Source: Prochlorococcus sp. AG-388-D03
Lineage (GTDB): Bacteria > Cyanobacteriota > Cyanobacteriia > PCC-6307 > Cyanobiaceae
NCBI GenBank assembly: GCA_003279875.1
Contig: QCGN01000003.1
Coordinates: 1-64,000, forward strand
Reading direction: 5' to 3'
Length of the DNA stretch: 64,000 nt
In this document: one piece after another, positions 51,325 to 60,847 of the stretch
How the letters are laid out: every line of letters begins with the position of its first letter
Position numbering within the stretch: position 1 is the first letter of the stretch
The notes under the pieces: model-generated
Seen by the model: the letters and a program-made list of their open reading frames with translations, nothing else
The model's database searches: none
Told to the model about the DNA's origin: nothing
Translations under genes and position numbers: made by a program

Positions 51325-52248
51325 AAAACTACTAAGTATTTCCATACTCTTGTCCCATAGATTTTTTCTTTCTTTCTTATTTAGAGCAAATGGTGAAGTT
51401 GGAGATAATTTTGGATGACCTCTAAAATTGAATTTAGGCCCGTAATGGTCTCCTCCCTTTGCATCAGGAGAAGTAGCAGCAAGTAATTGAGGTAAAGCGC
51501 CCATCTCTGCCGATTGAAAAATTGGACTAAATAGCTCTAAGGAGAAAGTTTCAATTGGACTTGGTTTTGGTTTCTGTGCAGAAAAAAGATTTGTTTTTGC
51601 AATACCTGGATGAGCCGCCAGGGATAAAATATTTTTTTGCTCTAGTTTTTCATTCAACTCTAATGCAAACATTACGTTAGCTAATTTACTGTTAGCGTAT
51701 GATTCCCATTTGTTATAATAATTTTCTGCTTTAAGATTATTCCACCCAACTTTTCCAAAGAACTGAGCCCCAGAAGTTACTGTTACTATTCTCGAATTTT
51801 CATGCTTTTCAATCAATGGGAGTAATTTTAATGTTAAAAGCATATGTGCTAAATGGTTGACCGCAAACTGTATTTCAAAACCTTGTGCACTTAATGTCTT
51901 TGGAGGGTGCATTATACCTGCATTGTTAATGAGTAAATCTAAATTCTCAAACTCACTTGATATTTTTGGTCCAATTTCACTTACATTATCTAAATTTGAA
52001 AGATCTAGTTCTACAGGAGTAAATTTTCCTGCAGGATTTAGCAACTTTAATTTGTCTATAGCCGCATAAGCTTTTTCTAAACTTCTGCAAGCAAGCAAAA
52101 CATGTGCATTTTTTTCTGCTAGAGCTTTAGCGGTGTAAAAGCCAAGACCACTGTTTGCGCCAGTTATAAAAGCTGTTTTCCCATCTAGATTGGGAATATC
52201 TGATTTGGTCCAATTAGACTTTTTACTCTTAGAGATAGTGGAAGTCAT
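51319..52248 (-). CDS. Classical short-chain dehydrogenase/reductase
   Basis: A 309-residue SDR. The cofactor motif is AFITGANSGLGFYTAKALAE (TGxxxGxG), the structural motif is LLINNAGIMHPP (NNAG), and the catalytic residues are Ser in VTVTSGAQ and Tyr/Lys in YANSKLANVM (YxxxK, about residue 190). It is close to the retinol-dehydrogenase/protochlorophyllide-reductase-like group. The short C-terminal region lacks features specific to Por. Substrate unknown. Confidence 0.83.
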   Translation of the reverse strand: MTSTISKSKKSNWTKSDIPNLDGKTAFITGANSGLGFYTAKALAEKNAHVLLACRSLEKAYAAIDKLKLLNPAGKFTPVELDLSNLDNVSEIGPKISSEFENLDLLINNAGIMHPPKTLSAQGFEIQFAVNHLAHMLLTLKLLPLIEKHENSRIVTVTSGAQFFGKVGWNNLKAENYYNKWESYANSKLANVMFALELNEKLEQKNILSLAAHPGIAKTNLFSAQKPKPSPIETFSLELFSPIFQSAEMGALPQLLAATSPDAKGGDHYGPKFNFRGHPKLSPTSPFALNKKERKNLWDKSMEILSSFL

Positions 52249-52384
52249 TTTCTAATTCTTCTTAAAAATATTGAAACTTGATTAAAAATTAAGTTTGCTG
52301 AATATTTTTTATCGTAAATACTTATGCTAAGGATCGTGAGTACTTAAATAATTACTCTTTTTATAATTAATTAGCTTTTATTGA

Positions 52385-53134
52385 TTAATTTTTAATTGCA
52401 TATTGCCATTCATTGTATTTTGAAAAATTTGTTTCTCTAAGTAACTGCAATTTTCTGCTATTTATTTTGATGACAATTCCATCAGTTGGGTATTTAGAAA
52501 ATATTTTTCCATCTAACCATCTTTTTCTAAATAACTCGACTTGGCTTGTAAAATTTGTGAAGTAACTTTGAGGGGTGATAAAGCCACATTTTTTAAGATA
52601 GTTAAGGGTTTCATACTGGTTAAGTCTTCCATTAAGTATTTGGAAACAGCAAAAGCTGAAATTTTCTGTAATCCTTTTTTTATTGTTGAGGAATTCGCTT
52701 GTAATTTTTTGGGAAAAATAGGGAGTTTCGTTTGGGGCATAAAGCTCACCTCTAACTTGAAAATCTCGTTGGATAGGAAGGCTATTGGGGACATCTTTAA
52801 TCTTTTCAATTTTGCTTGAGACATCAAATCCTTTTCTTGTAATGGCTCTATTAAACTTGCCATTTATATATTTAATTGCAATAGCGCAACCATCAATTTT
52901 TGGTTGAATACTCAATCTTGTATTTTTTAATAAGCTATTTAAAAACTCTTTATGATTATCTGTAGGTAATGAGGGTAGTAATAAATTACTTCTTTGATTA
53001 AAATAATCACATTTTGGATCTGTACGTAGTAAGTTTTTTTCAAGTTGATCAAATGCTTTATCAGATATAAGAGCATTTCCTATTCGATATTGTTCATCAA
53101 GATATTTAACATTTTTTTCTAATAATGAACCCAT
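52385..53134 (-). CDS. Stand-alone NAD-dependent DNA-ligase-like adenylation domain
   Basis: At 249 residues this is only the adenylation part of a LigA-like ligase; full LigA has about 670. An N-terminal helical region (NVKYLDEQYRIGNALISDKA, with YR and D like domain Ia) precedes the active-site motif QPKIDGCAIAIKYINGK with Lys79. Then come ITRKGFDVSSK and RGELYAP, matching LigA motifs, and the last block YPTDGIVIKINS. OB, zinc, HhH and BRCT domains are absent. It may be a nucleotidyltransferase with another role, or need partners. The frame is intact. Confidence 0.78.
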   Translation of the reverse strand: MGSLLEKNVKYLDEQYRIGNALISDKAFDQLEKNLLRTDPKCDYFNQRSNLLLPSLPTDNHKEFLNSLLKNTRLSIQPKIDGCAIAIKYINGKFNRAITRKGFDVSSKIEKIKDVPNSLPIQRDFQVRGELYAPNETPYFSQKITSEFLNNKKRITENFSFCCFQILNGRLNQYETLNYLKKCGFITPQSYFTNFTSQVELFRKRWLDGKIFSKYPTDGIVIKINSRKLQLLRETNFSKYNEWQYAIKN

Positions 53135-53433
53135 AATATTTCTTTGATAATTTTGAAAATATTTTTGAGGAGATTTTTTATTTAAGTCAAGGATTTATAG
53201 ATTCAAATTTGACTTTAGGAATAAAAATAATTGGCTTGTCCATATATATTTTCCTATGAAGAGTTCACTTGAAAAGTATAAAATGTACTCATTGAAGGTT
53301 TAAATTAAATACTTTAATAAAACATTTTTTCAGAAAATTGTTTCAAGGTTTTTAATGATTAAATAAGAAATTAAAAACCTTTATTTAGTTAAGCCCATAC
53401 AATTTAGAAAAAAAGTTTTTAGCATATTCAAAA

Positions 53434-54573
53434 ATGCCATTACTTTTAGAAGCTCAGGAAAAGTGGGACCATTTTTTAGAGAATAAAATCACAAACTACG
53501 AAAAACTTCGTAATTTTGATTATGGCCCAACGAATAAAAGCTCCGTTTCAAAATTATCACCTTATATCTCCCATAGGGTTTTATTAGAATATGAATTGCT
53601 TGAAGAGGTTAAAAAGAAATATCATTCTCAAAAGATTAATAAATTTGTTGAGGAGATTTATTGGAGAATTTATTGGCAAGGTTGGATGGAAAATAGACCA
53701 AAGGTTTGGTGTAATTTTATTTCAGAAAATGATTATGAATACGATATTGAAACCTATGAAAAAGCAATAAATGGAAACTCAGAATTAGGTTTTTTCAATT
53801 CATGGGTTAATGAGTTAAAAACTTATAACTACTTACACAATCATACTCGTATGTGGTTTGCAAGTACTTGGATTTTTAATTTAGGTCTGCCCTGGCAATT
53901 AGGCGCAAATTTTTTCTTTAAACATCTTTATGATGGGGATGCTGCCTCGAATCTTTTGAGTTGGAGATGGGTTGCAGGATTACAAACAAAAGGAAAGCAA
54001 TATCGTTTTTCACCGGCAAATCTAAGGAAATTTTCAAATAATAGATTCAATGTTGAAAAGATTAGCAATAGGCAAATCTTTCTTGAAGAAAAAACCCCAA
54101 TCCCACTTGATGAGGAGATTTATAAAAACAATATGGAAACAAAGTCAGAAACCCTTTTATTATTTGAAAACGATTTACATGTTTCAACTCTTGAAAATAT
54201 CTTACGAAAATACAAGAGCGTTTTTATTATCCTACTAAGCAATGATCAAAGAAAAATAAAATTATCTGAAGCAGTTCTGAGTTTTAAACAACAAATAGTT
54301 CTTGAATTCATAAAGCAATTTGATAATGTTACTCAGATTGATCCTTTCAAATTAAAAGAGACATTGGTTGCTATTGATCAGTTAGATATGATTTATCCTG
54401 GTGTTGGTGAAAATAACGACTTTATAAATAGTTTTAAGAAGTTAAATAATAAGGTGATTTTTAATTTAGTAAGAGATCAAGACTTATTTGCATGGAAGTT
54501 TGCCAAAAAAGGGTTCTTTAAATTTAAAGAAAATATACCCAAAATTAATCAATATGTTTTTCAAAATTATTAA
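53434..54573 (+). CDS. Photolyase/cryptochrome-like FAD-domain protein, no N-terminal antenna domain
   Basis: A 379-residue protein. Residues about 20-200 match the FAD-binding helical domain of photolyases: SKLSPYISHRVLLEYELLEE, WRIYWQGWMENRP, NYLHNHTRMWFASTWIFNLG and DGDAASNLLSWRWVAGLQTK. The usual N-terminal alpha/beta domain is missing. After the FAD domain, residues about 230-379 look alpha/beta (ETLLLFENDLHVSTLENILR, KSVFIILLSNDQRK), possibly a rearranged Rossmann-like domain. It could repair DNA, or sense light. Start ATG at 53434. Confidence 0.75.
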   Translation: MPLLLEAQEKWDHFLENKITNYEKLRNFDYGPTNKSSVSKLSPYISHRVLLEYELLEEVKKKYHSQKINKFVEEIYWRIYWQGWMENRPKVWCNFISENDYEYDIETYEKAINGNSELGFFNSWVNELKTYNYLHNHTRMWFASTWIFNLGLPWQLGANFFFKHLYDGDAASNLLSWRWVAGLQTKGKQYRFSPANLRKFSNNRFNVEKISNRQIFLEEKTPIPLDEEIYKNNMETKSETLLLFENDLHVSTLENILRKYKSVFIILLSNDQRKIKLSEAVLSFKQQIVLEFIKQFDNVTQIDPFKLKETLVAIDQLDMIYPGVGENNDFINSFKKLNNKVIFNLVRDQDLFAWKFAKKGFFKFKENIPKINQYVFQNY

Positions 54574-54728
54574 TGGAAATTTTTGAAAGAAACTAGCTTC
54601 TTAATAAGCTGAAAATTTTGAGATACGCAAAACACTAAGTATAAATACTTAATTAAAGATCAGTTTTATGGTTTAATCCACGATGAATAATGTGGCTAGT
54701 TATTTTTATTTAAGAAATACGTTTTATA

Positions 54729-55289
54729 GTGCTTTCAACAATTCTTACAAAATCATTCAGCAAAGATACTGCCTTATTAATCCTAAGAGTAATTACTGGA
54801 ACGGTTTTAATTCATCATGGGTTTGAAAAGCTAGCTAATATAGAAAATTTTGCTGATGCTTTTGTCAGACCTCTACACTTACCTTTCCCAATATTCTTGT
54901 CATATGTAGCTGCATTTTCAGAAATTGGTGGAAGCTGGTTATTAATACTTGGTTTAGCTACAAGATTTGGTGCTTTAGCAATAGTTGGCACTATATCTGT
55001 GGCTATCTATCATGCTCTCGTAACATCGGGATTTAATATTTTCTTATTAGAACTTTTACTACTTTATTTCGCTTCAGCAACCTCAATAGCATTAACAGGT
55101 CCTGGGGATTTCTCAATTGATGAGGTAATCATTAGAGTATTGAGATCAGAATCAGATGATGAAAACATTCAAGAATCACTCAAAACAAATACTAATACTA
55201 GTAAATCACTCATTCAAGAGGATTCAACTAACAAGGGTGGTATATTCCAATTTTTACAAGCTAACCTACTATCTGACACTTCGAACTAA
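54729..55289 (+). CDS. DoxX family membrane protein
   Basis: A 186-residue protein with four helices: ALLILRVITGTVLIHHGFEK, LSYVAAFSEIGGSWLLILGL, then two more. The RxxxGxxxxxHGxxK pattern and AAFSEIGG fit DoxX. A polar C-terminal tail (about 45 residues) follows. DoxX proteins are thought to act in membrane redox or thiol homeostasis. The start is GTG at 54729. It is convergent with the small gene at 55,286, overlapping four bases. Confidence 0.82.
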   Translation: MLSTILTKSFSKDTALLILRVITGTVLIHHGFEKLANIENFADAFVRPLHLPFPIFLSYVAAFSEIGGSWLLILGLATRFGALAIVGTISVAIYHALVTSGFNIFLLELLLLYFASATSIALTGPGDFSIDEVIIRVLRSESDDENIQESLKTNTNTSKSLIQEDSTNKGGIFQFLQANLLSDTSN

Positions 55290-55453
55290 ATTTTTGGATA
55301 TAGACTATCAATAAATTCCTGTCTTTTTTGTAAAGTATTTAATTTTTCAAATTTAATTTTTAAGGTTGCTTCCGTTAAACTTAAGAAAAGTCCTAAAGCC
55401 GTTACCCAAGATAAAAAGATTAAGGGATTTTCAGGAATTTCTGAGAAATTCAT
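55286..55453 (-). CDS. Small membrane protein (55 residues)
   Basis: Encodes MNFSEIPENPLIFLSWVTAL, then GLFLSLTEATLKIKFEKLNT and a charged end QEFIDSLYPKI. One helix, then a charged tail. It overlaps the DoxX 3' end. Function unknown. Confidence 0.55.
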   Translation of the reverse strand: MNFSEIPENPLIFLSWVTALGLFLSLTEATLKIKFEKLNTLQKRQEFIDSLYPKI

Positions 55454-55527
55454 ATATTTAATATTTCTTTTATAAAACTGACCGATCTATATAATTTTTT
55501 CAACCTAAGTAAACAATTTAGAAATAT

Positions 55528-56079
55528 TTATGGATTTATTTCTATTCTTTCCCAATTATTTTCCTTATGCCAGACATACCTCTTGTGGATAGGCGTTACT
55601 AATTTAAGAAGATCTACAGAATATATTTCAAATTCTAATACAACAAAACTTTCTGGTTTATTCAAATCACTAGGAATTATTTGAGAAGTGCGAATATTTT
55701 TATTAATCTCTTTTCCTGGATGTTGCCAAAACCAAGTTGATTTGGATCTGTCTGATAATGAATCCCAATATTTCATGTTTTCCTTTAACTCTTTCATTTT
55801 CCCTTTAAATCTGAATTGTGATTTGCTTTTAAAAAAAAGCCATAAAACCTCTGCGTTGGAGTTTAATTTTAATTGAGCAATTTTTTCGCTTCGGCTATCA
55901 GTAAAAATAAGGATTGAATTTTCAGTTTGCCATCCTCTAAAAACTACCGTACGTAATCTAGGTTCGTTATCTCCGTTAATAGTACAAAGCTGAAACCACC
56001 TACTTGAGGGTAATTTACCTTCTTTTTTTCTCGCAGCTTTTAACTCCTGCCTCCACATTGGAATTTTAATTTCCTTCAT
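55528..56079 (-). CDS. Pyridoxamine-phosphate-oxidase-like flavoprotein
   Basis: A PNPOx-fold protein of about 183 residues from the ATG at 56079 (MKEIKIPMWRQELKAARKKE). Family segments: SSRWFQLCTINGDNEPRLRT, VVFRGWQTENSILIFTDSRS, then SNAEVLWLFFKSKSQFRFKG. The last, with the FMN-site Arg, resembles the Alr4036/PPOX subgroup. Substrate unknown. It overlaps the stop of the upstream gene by 14 bases. A start further upstream lies inside that gene. Confidence 0.8.
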   Translation of the reverse strand: MKEIKIPMWRQELKAARKKEGKLPSSRWFQLCTINGDNEPRLRTVVFRGWQTENSILIFTDSRSEKIAQLKLNSNAEVLWLFFKSKSQFRFKGKMKELKENMKYWDSLSDRSKSTWFWQHPGKEINKNIRTSQIIPSDLNKPESFVVLEFEIYSVDLLKLVTPIHKRYVWHKENNWERIEINP

Positions 56080-56689
56080 TAAATTTGGGCAAAAGTAAAC
56101 CACTAATTCGCTTATATTCTGCAAATGAAGCATATTTTGTAAGTGATTTGTCCTTTTTTATCATTCTTGGTAGAAAGACTCCAAAGAAAAATAAAGCAAG
56201 AATTGCAAAAGGTACGTAACTCATTGAAAGGATCGCAAAGGATAAATAAATTAGTATTTCTCCCAGGTAATTAGTATTTCTTATATTTTGAAAAAATCCA
56301 TCTCTAATAAGTTCTTTTTGGATTCTAAGGGTGAAATATTTTTGCGCATCACTTGCAAAGTGAAGAAAAACACCAATAATATTTATGGAAATAGAAGCTG
56401 CAATAATTGGACTAGAGACTGACTTTTGGGAGGAGATGAGAATAAATGGTGCTATCCAGTAACTACCAAGGAAAATAAACCCAGTAATTGAAGTTATGAA
56501 ATTTATTTTTTCTTTAAAATATGGATCTGGAAATATTTTTTCTTTTAATAACCAAAGTATTCCATAAGTTCCATGCAAAGATAAATAAACCCATGCAGCT
56601 ATTGAATAATTTTTATAAAAAATCATTAATCCCGCGACAACAAACACGGTTAAACCTTTATGAAGGTTAATTATTTGGTTAAGTTTCAT
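56066..56689 (-). CDS. Membrane protein, DUF1295/isoprenylcysteine-methyltransferase-like
   Basis: A 207-residue protein with about six helices. The C-terminal part is RDGFFQNIRNTNYLGEILIY (RxxxYxG-like), then KYASFAEYKRISGLLLPKF. This is the pattern of DUF1295/ICMT-like enzymes, in which the C-terminal region binds SAM or NADPH. It could be a methyltransferase or a reductase. It is coupled to the PNPOx-like gene downstream. Substrate unknown. Confidence 0.7.
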   Translation of the reverse strand: MKLNQIINLHKGLTVFVVAGLMIFYKNYSIAAWVYLSLHGTYGILWLLKEKIFPDPYFKEKINFITSITGFIFLGSYWIAPFILISSQKSVSSPIIAASISINIIGVFLHFASDAQKYFTLRIQKELIRDGFFQNIRNTNYLGEILIYLSFAILSMSYVPFAILALFFFGVFLPRMIKKDKSLTKYASFAEYKRISGLLLPKFNEGN

Positions 56690-56754
56690 TTTTTAATTAA
56701 TCTAAAAAAAGAAAGTATTATTTGTGGATCTTACTATATTTATCAAAATTCTAA

Positions 56755-56826
56755 TGGGCGATACTGGATTCGAACCAGTGACCACTACCTTGTCGAGGTA
56801 ATGCTCTACCGCTGAGCTAATCGCCC
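56755..56826 (-). tRNA. trnV: tRNA-Val (anticodon GAC)
   Basis: The minus strand folds as a cloverleaf of 72 bases: acceptor GGGCGAT/ATCGCCC with discriminator A, D arm GCTCAGCGGTAGAGC, anticodon loop TCGACAA with GAC (complement at 56,792-56,794), and T arm CTGGTTCGAATCCAG. It reads codons GUC and GUU. CCA is not encoded. Confidence 0.97.
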
Positions 56827-56880
56827 TTTTATAAAAGTCAAATATTTGAACTCCTTATATGAAAATAGCAGCTTAAGGTT

Positions 56881-57672
56881 TCATTTTCTAAGTAATTTAA
56901 TTTTCCATCGTTCTCTTTTTGTTATTTCTAAATCTAGAATTTCAATAAAACCTTTGTTATCAAGCTGAAGTTTATCACCAACTTTCATACTAACAGTACC
57001 TTTCTTTACTGTATTACCATTCAATTTAACCATTCCGTTTTCTATTCTTTCCAAAATTTTAGTCCTTGATATTCTGAAGCCTGCTGAAGCTATTGCATCT
57101 AATCTTTTTGAGGCCTCTACAGTATTAATAAGTTTTTTTAATCTTCCAACAGGTATTTGTAATTCTTCTAATTCCACTATTTTTATTTTTACTTTTACTT
57201 CTCTAAGGTACAAATTTTTTTCATTTAAGAAGTCCACTTTTGAATCATCAACTATTCCTTGAGCCCCTCTATCTCCTGTAGTCCAAATATCCCCTATTTT
57301 TTCTACAATTAATCCATTATCTACTAATAATTTTCTGAAATCATCCTGTGTAGGATTATCAAATAAAAAATTACCATTAATTTGAATCCCTTTTGCCGGG
57401 AAATGTCTTATGAGGTCATTTTTATCTGGGATATTATCTTCTCTAAAACATGCAATCTTGGATCTTTGAGCTGAGGCATATCCTCCAAAGACAAAAAATT
57501 TAAAATCATTTATATTGGTAAACTCTTTCAAAATTTCTTCACATATAAACGTTGAATTAAACCCTGTCCAATATGTTCGCCAATGTTTTAAAGATAAATT
57601 GGAAGTATTTATTAATTCCTCAATTTCTTTTTTGTAATTTGAATTTATTAATAATTCCTTTAAGTCAATCAT
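56881..57672 (-). CDS. S4-domain protein, YlmH-like 'photosystem II S4' protein
   Basis: A 263-residue protein. The N-terminal two-thirds match the YlmH family (LKHWRTYWTGFNSTFICEEI, then GDIWTTGDRGAQGIVDDSKV). The C-terminal S4 RNA-binding domain (about residues 183-245) reads RLDAIASAGFRISRTKILER, then GMVKLNGNTVKKGTVSMK. Cyanobacterial copies are annotated as photosystem II S4-domain proteins, and YlmH in Gram-positives acts in ribosome rescue. The 57,673 gene lies directly upstream, zero bases apart, so the two are coupled. Confidence 0.85.
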   Translation of the reverse strand: MIDLKELLINSNYKKEIEELINTSNLSLKHWRTYWTGFNSTFICEEILKEFTNINDFKFFVFGGYASAQRSKIACFREDNIPDKNDLIRHFPAKGIQINGNFLFDNPTQDDFRKLLVDNGLIVEKIGDIWTTGDRGAQGIVDDSKVDFLNEKNLYLREVKVKIKIVELEELQIPVGRLKKLINTVEASKRLDAIASAGFRISRTKILERIENGMVKLNGNTVKKGTVSMKVGDKLQLDNKGFIEILDLEITKRERWKIKLLRK

Positions 57673-58239
57673 TTAGCCTTCTAAAAAAATTATATCTACA
57701 GGTTCTGATTGTTTTATTAAGGCCCAGGGTAATTCACTTCCTATTTGATTTTCGAGAAGAACAAGCCATTTGCCTTGTTTGTTCAAATCAATAATTGATC
57801 TCAACTCTTTATTTCTATTAACTTTTATACTTGCTGAAGATACAATGCTACCTAAATATCCAGAGCCCATACCCAAAATACCCCCCATGAAAGATTCACC
57901 TATATTGTTTAATCCAAGAAAGCTAAATGTAGATAAGTTTGTCATGTTTGAAAATGCTATGCCTGCTATAAATCCAAATGGCATAAGCCAGGTTCTCATA
58001 TATTTCTGCCTTATCTTTCTATCAAGTTTTGGATTTAGGATTCTTATATTATCTATTTCTTCAGATCTGATATAGCTATTTTTGGATAAATTTAGTAATT
58101 GTTGTTGATCAGAAGTTATTTTTTCTTTAGATGGCAAGATTAATAAAGATTCTGATAAAATTATTGACTTATCCTTAAAAAACTTTAATAGATTAAGACA
58201 TTTTTCTAGTTCATTAAATATCACTATACTTTTAGTCAA
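57673..58239 (-). CDS. Conserved cyanobacterial hypothetical protein with glycine-zipper-like segment
   Basis: A 188-residue protein: a soluble N-terminal half, then TWLMPFGFIAGIAFSNMTNL and a Gly-rich helical segment FMGGILGMGSGYLGSIVSSA that looks like a glycine zipper or membrane hairpin. The C-terminal domain ends GKWLVLLENQIGSELPWALI. Cyanobacteria-type protein without a known function. It directly abuts the S4 protein gene downstream. Confidence 0.65.
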   Translation of the reverse strand: MTKSIVIFNELEKCLNLLKFFKDKSIILSESLLILPSKEKITSDQQQLLNLSKNSYIRSEEIDNIRILNPKLDRKIRQKYMRTWLMPFGFIAGIAFSNMTNLSTFSFLGLNNIGESFMGGILGMGSGYLGSIVSSASIKVNRNKELRSIIDLNKQGKWLVLLENQIGSELPWALIKQSEPVDIIFLEG

Positions 58240-58341
58240 TTTTCATACCTCAAATGTTGGTTTCTTGATTCAAATTAATAAAATAAGATATCTCTACTAT
58301 AGATTAAGTTAAAGTAAAAAAATTAAAGAACAACTCTTTAA

Positions 58342-59928
58342 ATGACAAAAGTTCTAATTACCGATTCAATTGATCAATCTGGAATTGATATTCTTTCCCA
58401 AGTAGCTCAAGTTGATCAGAAAATAGGGATCTCCAACTCTGAATTGGCATCTATTATCAAGGATTATGATGCTCTCATGATACGTTCTGGGACTCAAGTA
58501 ACAGAAGATATAATTAATTCGTCTAAGAAACTAAGAATAATTGGTAGGGCTGGTGTAGGGGTGGATAATGTAGATGTTAAAGCTGCCACACAAAAGGGAG
58601 TCCTCGTTGTTAATTCTCCTGGAGGGAACACCATAGCCGCTGCGGAGCATACAATTGCAATGATGTTGGCATTATCTAGGAATATCCCAATTGCTAATAG
58701 CAGTACTTTTTTAGGAAAATGGGAAAGAAAAAAGTTTGTTGGTAATGAGCTTTTTAAGAAAAAGCTAGGTGTTGTTGGTTTGGGAAAAATAGGCACTCAT
58801 GTAGCAAAAGTTGCTAATGCTCTCGGAATGGATGTTTATGGATATGATCCATTTGTTTCCTCTGAAAGGGCACAACAATTACAGGTGAAATTGTCTGAAT
58901 TAAAGATATTGTTTGCTGAATCTGATTACGTAACTTTACATTTACCAAGGACTTCAGAAACAGAAAACTTAGTAGATATTAAGGTGCTAAAAAGTATGAA
59001 AAATAATGCAAAATTAATAAACTGCGCTAGAGGCGGAATAATTGATGAAAAAGCATTAGCTGAGGCGCTTAATAATTCCTTGATTGGAGGAGCTGCTATT
59101 GATGTATTTTCTGAAGAGCCATTAGACTCAAATTCACCGTTGCTTAAAGTTGAAAAAAATTTAATTCTTACTCCTCATTTAGGAGCATCAACCAGAGAGG
59201 CGCAGGAGAATGTTGCCGTAGATGTTGCAGAACAGATAAGAGATGTTCTTTTGGGCCTCTCTGCACGAACAGCAGTAAATATACCTGGTTTAAGTCCTGA
59301 TATTATGGATAGCCTTAAACCTCATTTACAATTAGCTGAAACAATGGGCCTTTTAATTAGTCAACTTTCTGGAGGACAAATTCAGAAATTAGAGGTAAGG
59401 CTTCAGGGTGAATTCGTGCAGCACCCTTCTCAACCCTTAATCATAGCTAGTTTAAAAGGACTACTAAGTAAAGCTCTTGGAGATCGAATAAATTATGTCA
59501 ACGCTTCTATTGAAGCAGAATCCAGAGGGATTTCAGTGGTTGAAAGTAAAGATGAGGCTAGGCCTGAATTTGCTAGCGGTTCACTTCAGTTAACTACATT
59601 TGGTGATAATGGAGAGCATAGTGTCGCAGGAAGCATTTTTGCTGATGGCGAATTAAGAATAATTAGCATTGATCAATATCCAGTTAATGTTTCTCCAAGT
59701 AGATTTATGTTAATAACTAGGCATAGAGATATGCCCGGTATTATTGGAAAGTTGGGTTCCCTCCTTGGAGACCATAATGTCAATATTGCTTCAATGCAAG
59801 TTGGAAGAAAAATTGTTAGAGGAGAGGCTGTTATGGTTTTAAGTATTGATGATCCTATTCCTACAAAGTTACTTGAATCAATTCTTGAAGTTGAGGGCAT
59901 TACTAGCTCTGACCCGGTAACTTTATAA
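58342..59928 (+). CDS. serA: D-3-phosphoglycerate dehydrogenase
   Basis: Catalyses NAD-dependent oxidation of 3-phosphoglycerate, the first step of serine synthesis. At 528 residues it is the long type. The substrate/NAD domains come first: NAD motif LGVVGLGKIGTHVAKVANAL (about residue 140), active-site Arg in INCARGGIID, Glu in FSEEPLDS and His in LTPHLGAST. An intervening domain (about 315-450) and a C-terminal ACT domain (MLITRHRDMPGIIGKLGSLL) follow; ACT usually binds serine for feedback. It is 17 bases upstream of prmA. Confidence 0.96.
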   Translation: MTKVLITDSIDQSGIDILSQVAQVDQKIGISNSELASIIKDYDALMIRSGTQVTEDIINSSKKLRIIGRAGVGVDNVDVKAATQKGVLVVNSPGGNTIAAAEHTIAMMLALSRNIPIANSSTFLGKWERKKFVGNELFKKKLGVVGLGKIGTHVAKVANALGMDVYGYDPFVSSERAQQLQVKLSELKILFAESDYVTLHLPRTSETENLVDIKVLKSMKNNAKLINCARGGIIDEKALAEALNNSLIGGAAIDVFSEEPLDSNSPLLKVEKNLILTPHLGASTREAQENVAVDVAEQIRDVLLGLSARTAVNIPGLSPDIMDSLKPHLQLAETMGLLISQLSGGQIQKLEVRLQGEFVQHPSQPLIIASLKGLLSKALGDRINYVNASIEAESRGISVVESKDEARPEFASGSLQLTTFGDNGEHSVAGSIFADGELRIISIDQYPVNVSPSRFMLITRHRDMPGIIGKLGSLLGDHNVNIASMQVGRKIVRGEAVMVLSIDDPIPTKLLESILEVEGITSSDPVTL

Positions 59929-59944
59929 ATAATTTGCATAGTTA

Positions 59945-60847
59945 ATGGAAATAAATAATTGGTATAAACTTACTTTTGAAATAGAAGATAATTTAGAAGA
60001 AATTATTATTTGGAAATTAAATGATTTAGGAATATTTAGTTATGCATTTGAATTTCTATTAAATAAAAAAAATAAAAAAAGAGTAGTAATTTGGCTCCCA
60101 ATTTTAAATTGGCCAAAAAGTTTAAGGATAAAACTTGAAAATAATATCAGAGAGGTTCTAGATCAAAGTGATGATAATCTTTACACATTCATGTGGAGCA
60201 TCATTGAGCAGGAAGATTGGATGTCAAGTTGGAAAAAATATTGGGGACCTGAATTGGTTGGCAATCAATTAGTAATTCTACCTTCCTGGCTTAAATTACC
60301 AGATAAATATAAAAATAAAAAAGTTATAAAAATTGACCCTGGAGCTGCTTTTGGTACTGGAAGTCATCCCACGACATCTCTTTGCTTAGAAAAATTAGAA
60401 AAAATTTCTTTATCAAGTAAAAAAATATTAGATATTGGTTCAGGAAGCGGAATTTTAAGTATTGCAGCTAAGTGTTTAGGTGCAATTGAAATTTGTGCTA
60501 TTGATAATGATTATTTAGCAATAAACTCAACTGAGTCTAATTTTAGGCTAAATTTCAGTAATTTAGATAATTTCATAACGTATCTAGGAACATTTGATGA
60601 ATTAGTTTCAAAATACTCTTTAAAGAGTTTTGATTTAATTACATGTAATATTCTTGCAGAAGTTATAAAAGGGATAATCCCTGAAATAAGCAATTCACTA
60701 AAAATAGATGGAGAATTAATTTTAAGCGGGATTTTGAATTCACAAAAAGATGAAATATTTAAATTATTGGATGCTAGTAATTTTCTAATAAATGATGTAT
60801 CTTTTAAAGAAGATTGGGTGTGCATTACAGCACAAAAAATCCTATAA
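59945..60847 (+). CDS. prmA: Ribosomal protein L11 methyltransferase
   Basis: SAM-dependent methyltransferase that trimethylates ribosomal protein L11. At 300 residues, the N-terminal L11-recognition domain is present ([20 protein letters not shown]), the linker has [20 protein letters not shown], a PrmA hallmark, and the SAM motif is [20 protein letters not shown]. Motif IV ([20 protein letters not shown]) carries NIL-A. It follows serA by 16 bases and shares its transcript, a common arrangement in marine picocyanobacteria. Confidence 0.95.
   Translation: MEINNWYKLTFEIEDNLEEIIIWKLNDLGIFSYAFEFLLNKKNKKRVVIWLPILNWPKSLRIKLENNIREVLDQSDDNLYTFMWSIIEQEDWMSSWKKYWGPELVGNQLVILPSWLKLPDKYKNKKVIKIDPGAAFGTGSHPTTSLCLEKLEKISLSSKKILDIGSGSGILSIAAKCLGAIEICAIDNDYLAINSTESNFRLNFSNLDNFITYLGTFDELVSKYSLKSFDLITCNILAEVIKGIIPEISNSLKIDGELILSGILNSQKDEIFKLLDASNFLINDVSFKEDWVCITAQKIL

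Noticed and set aside
51319-52248. SDR as protochlorophyllide oxidoreductase (Por)
   Set aside because: It has the general SDR motifs but not the Cys-rich features I would expect of Por; a retinol-dehydrogenase-like SDR is safer.
52513-52863. 116-codon minus-strand frame
   Set aside because: Overlaps the ligase-like gene on the same strand in another frame; the KIDG frame carries the conserved motifs.
58494-58796. 100-codon minus-strand frame
   Set aside because: Antisense within serA, whose motifs are unmistakable.
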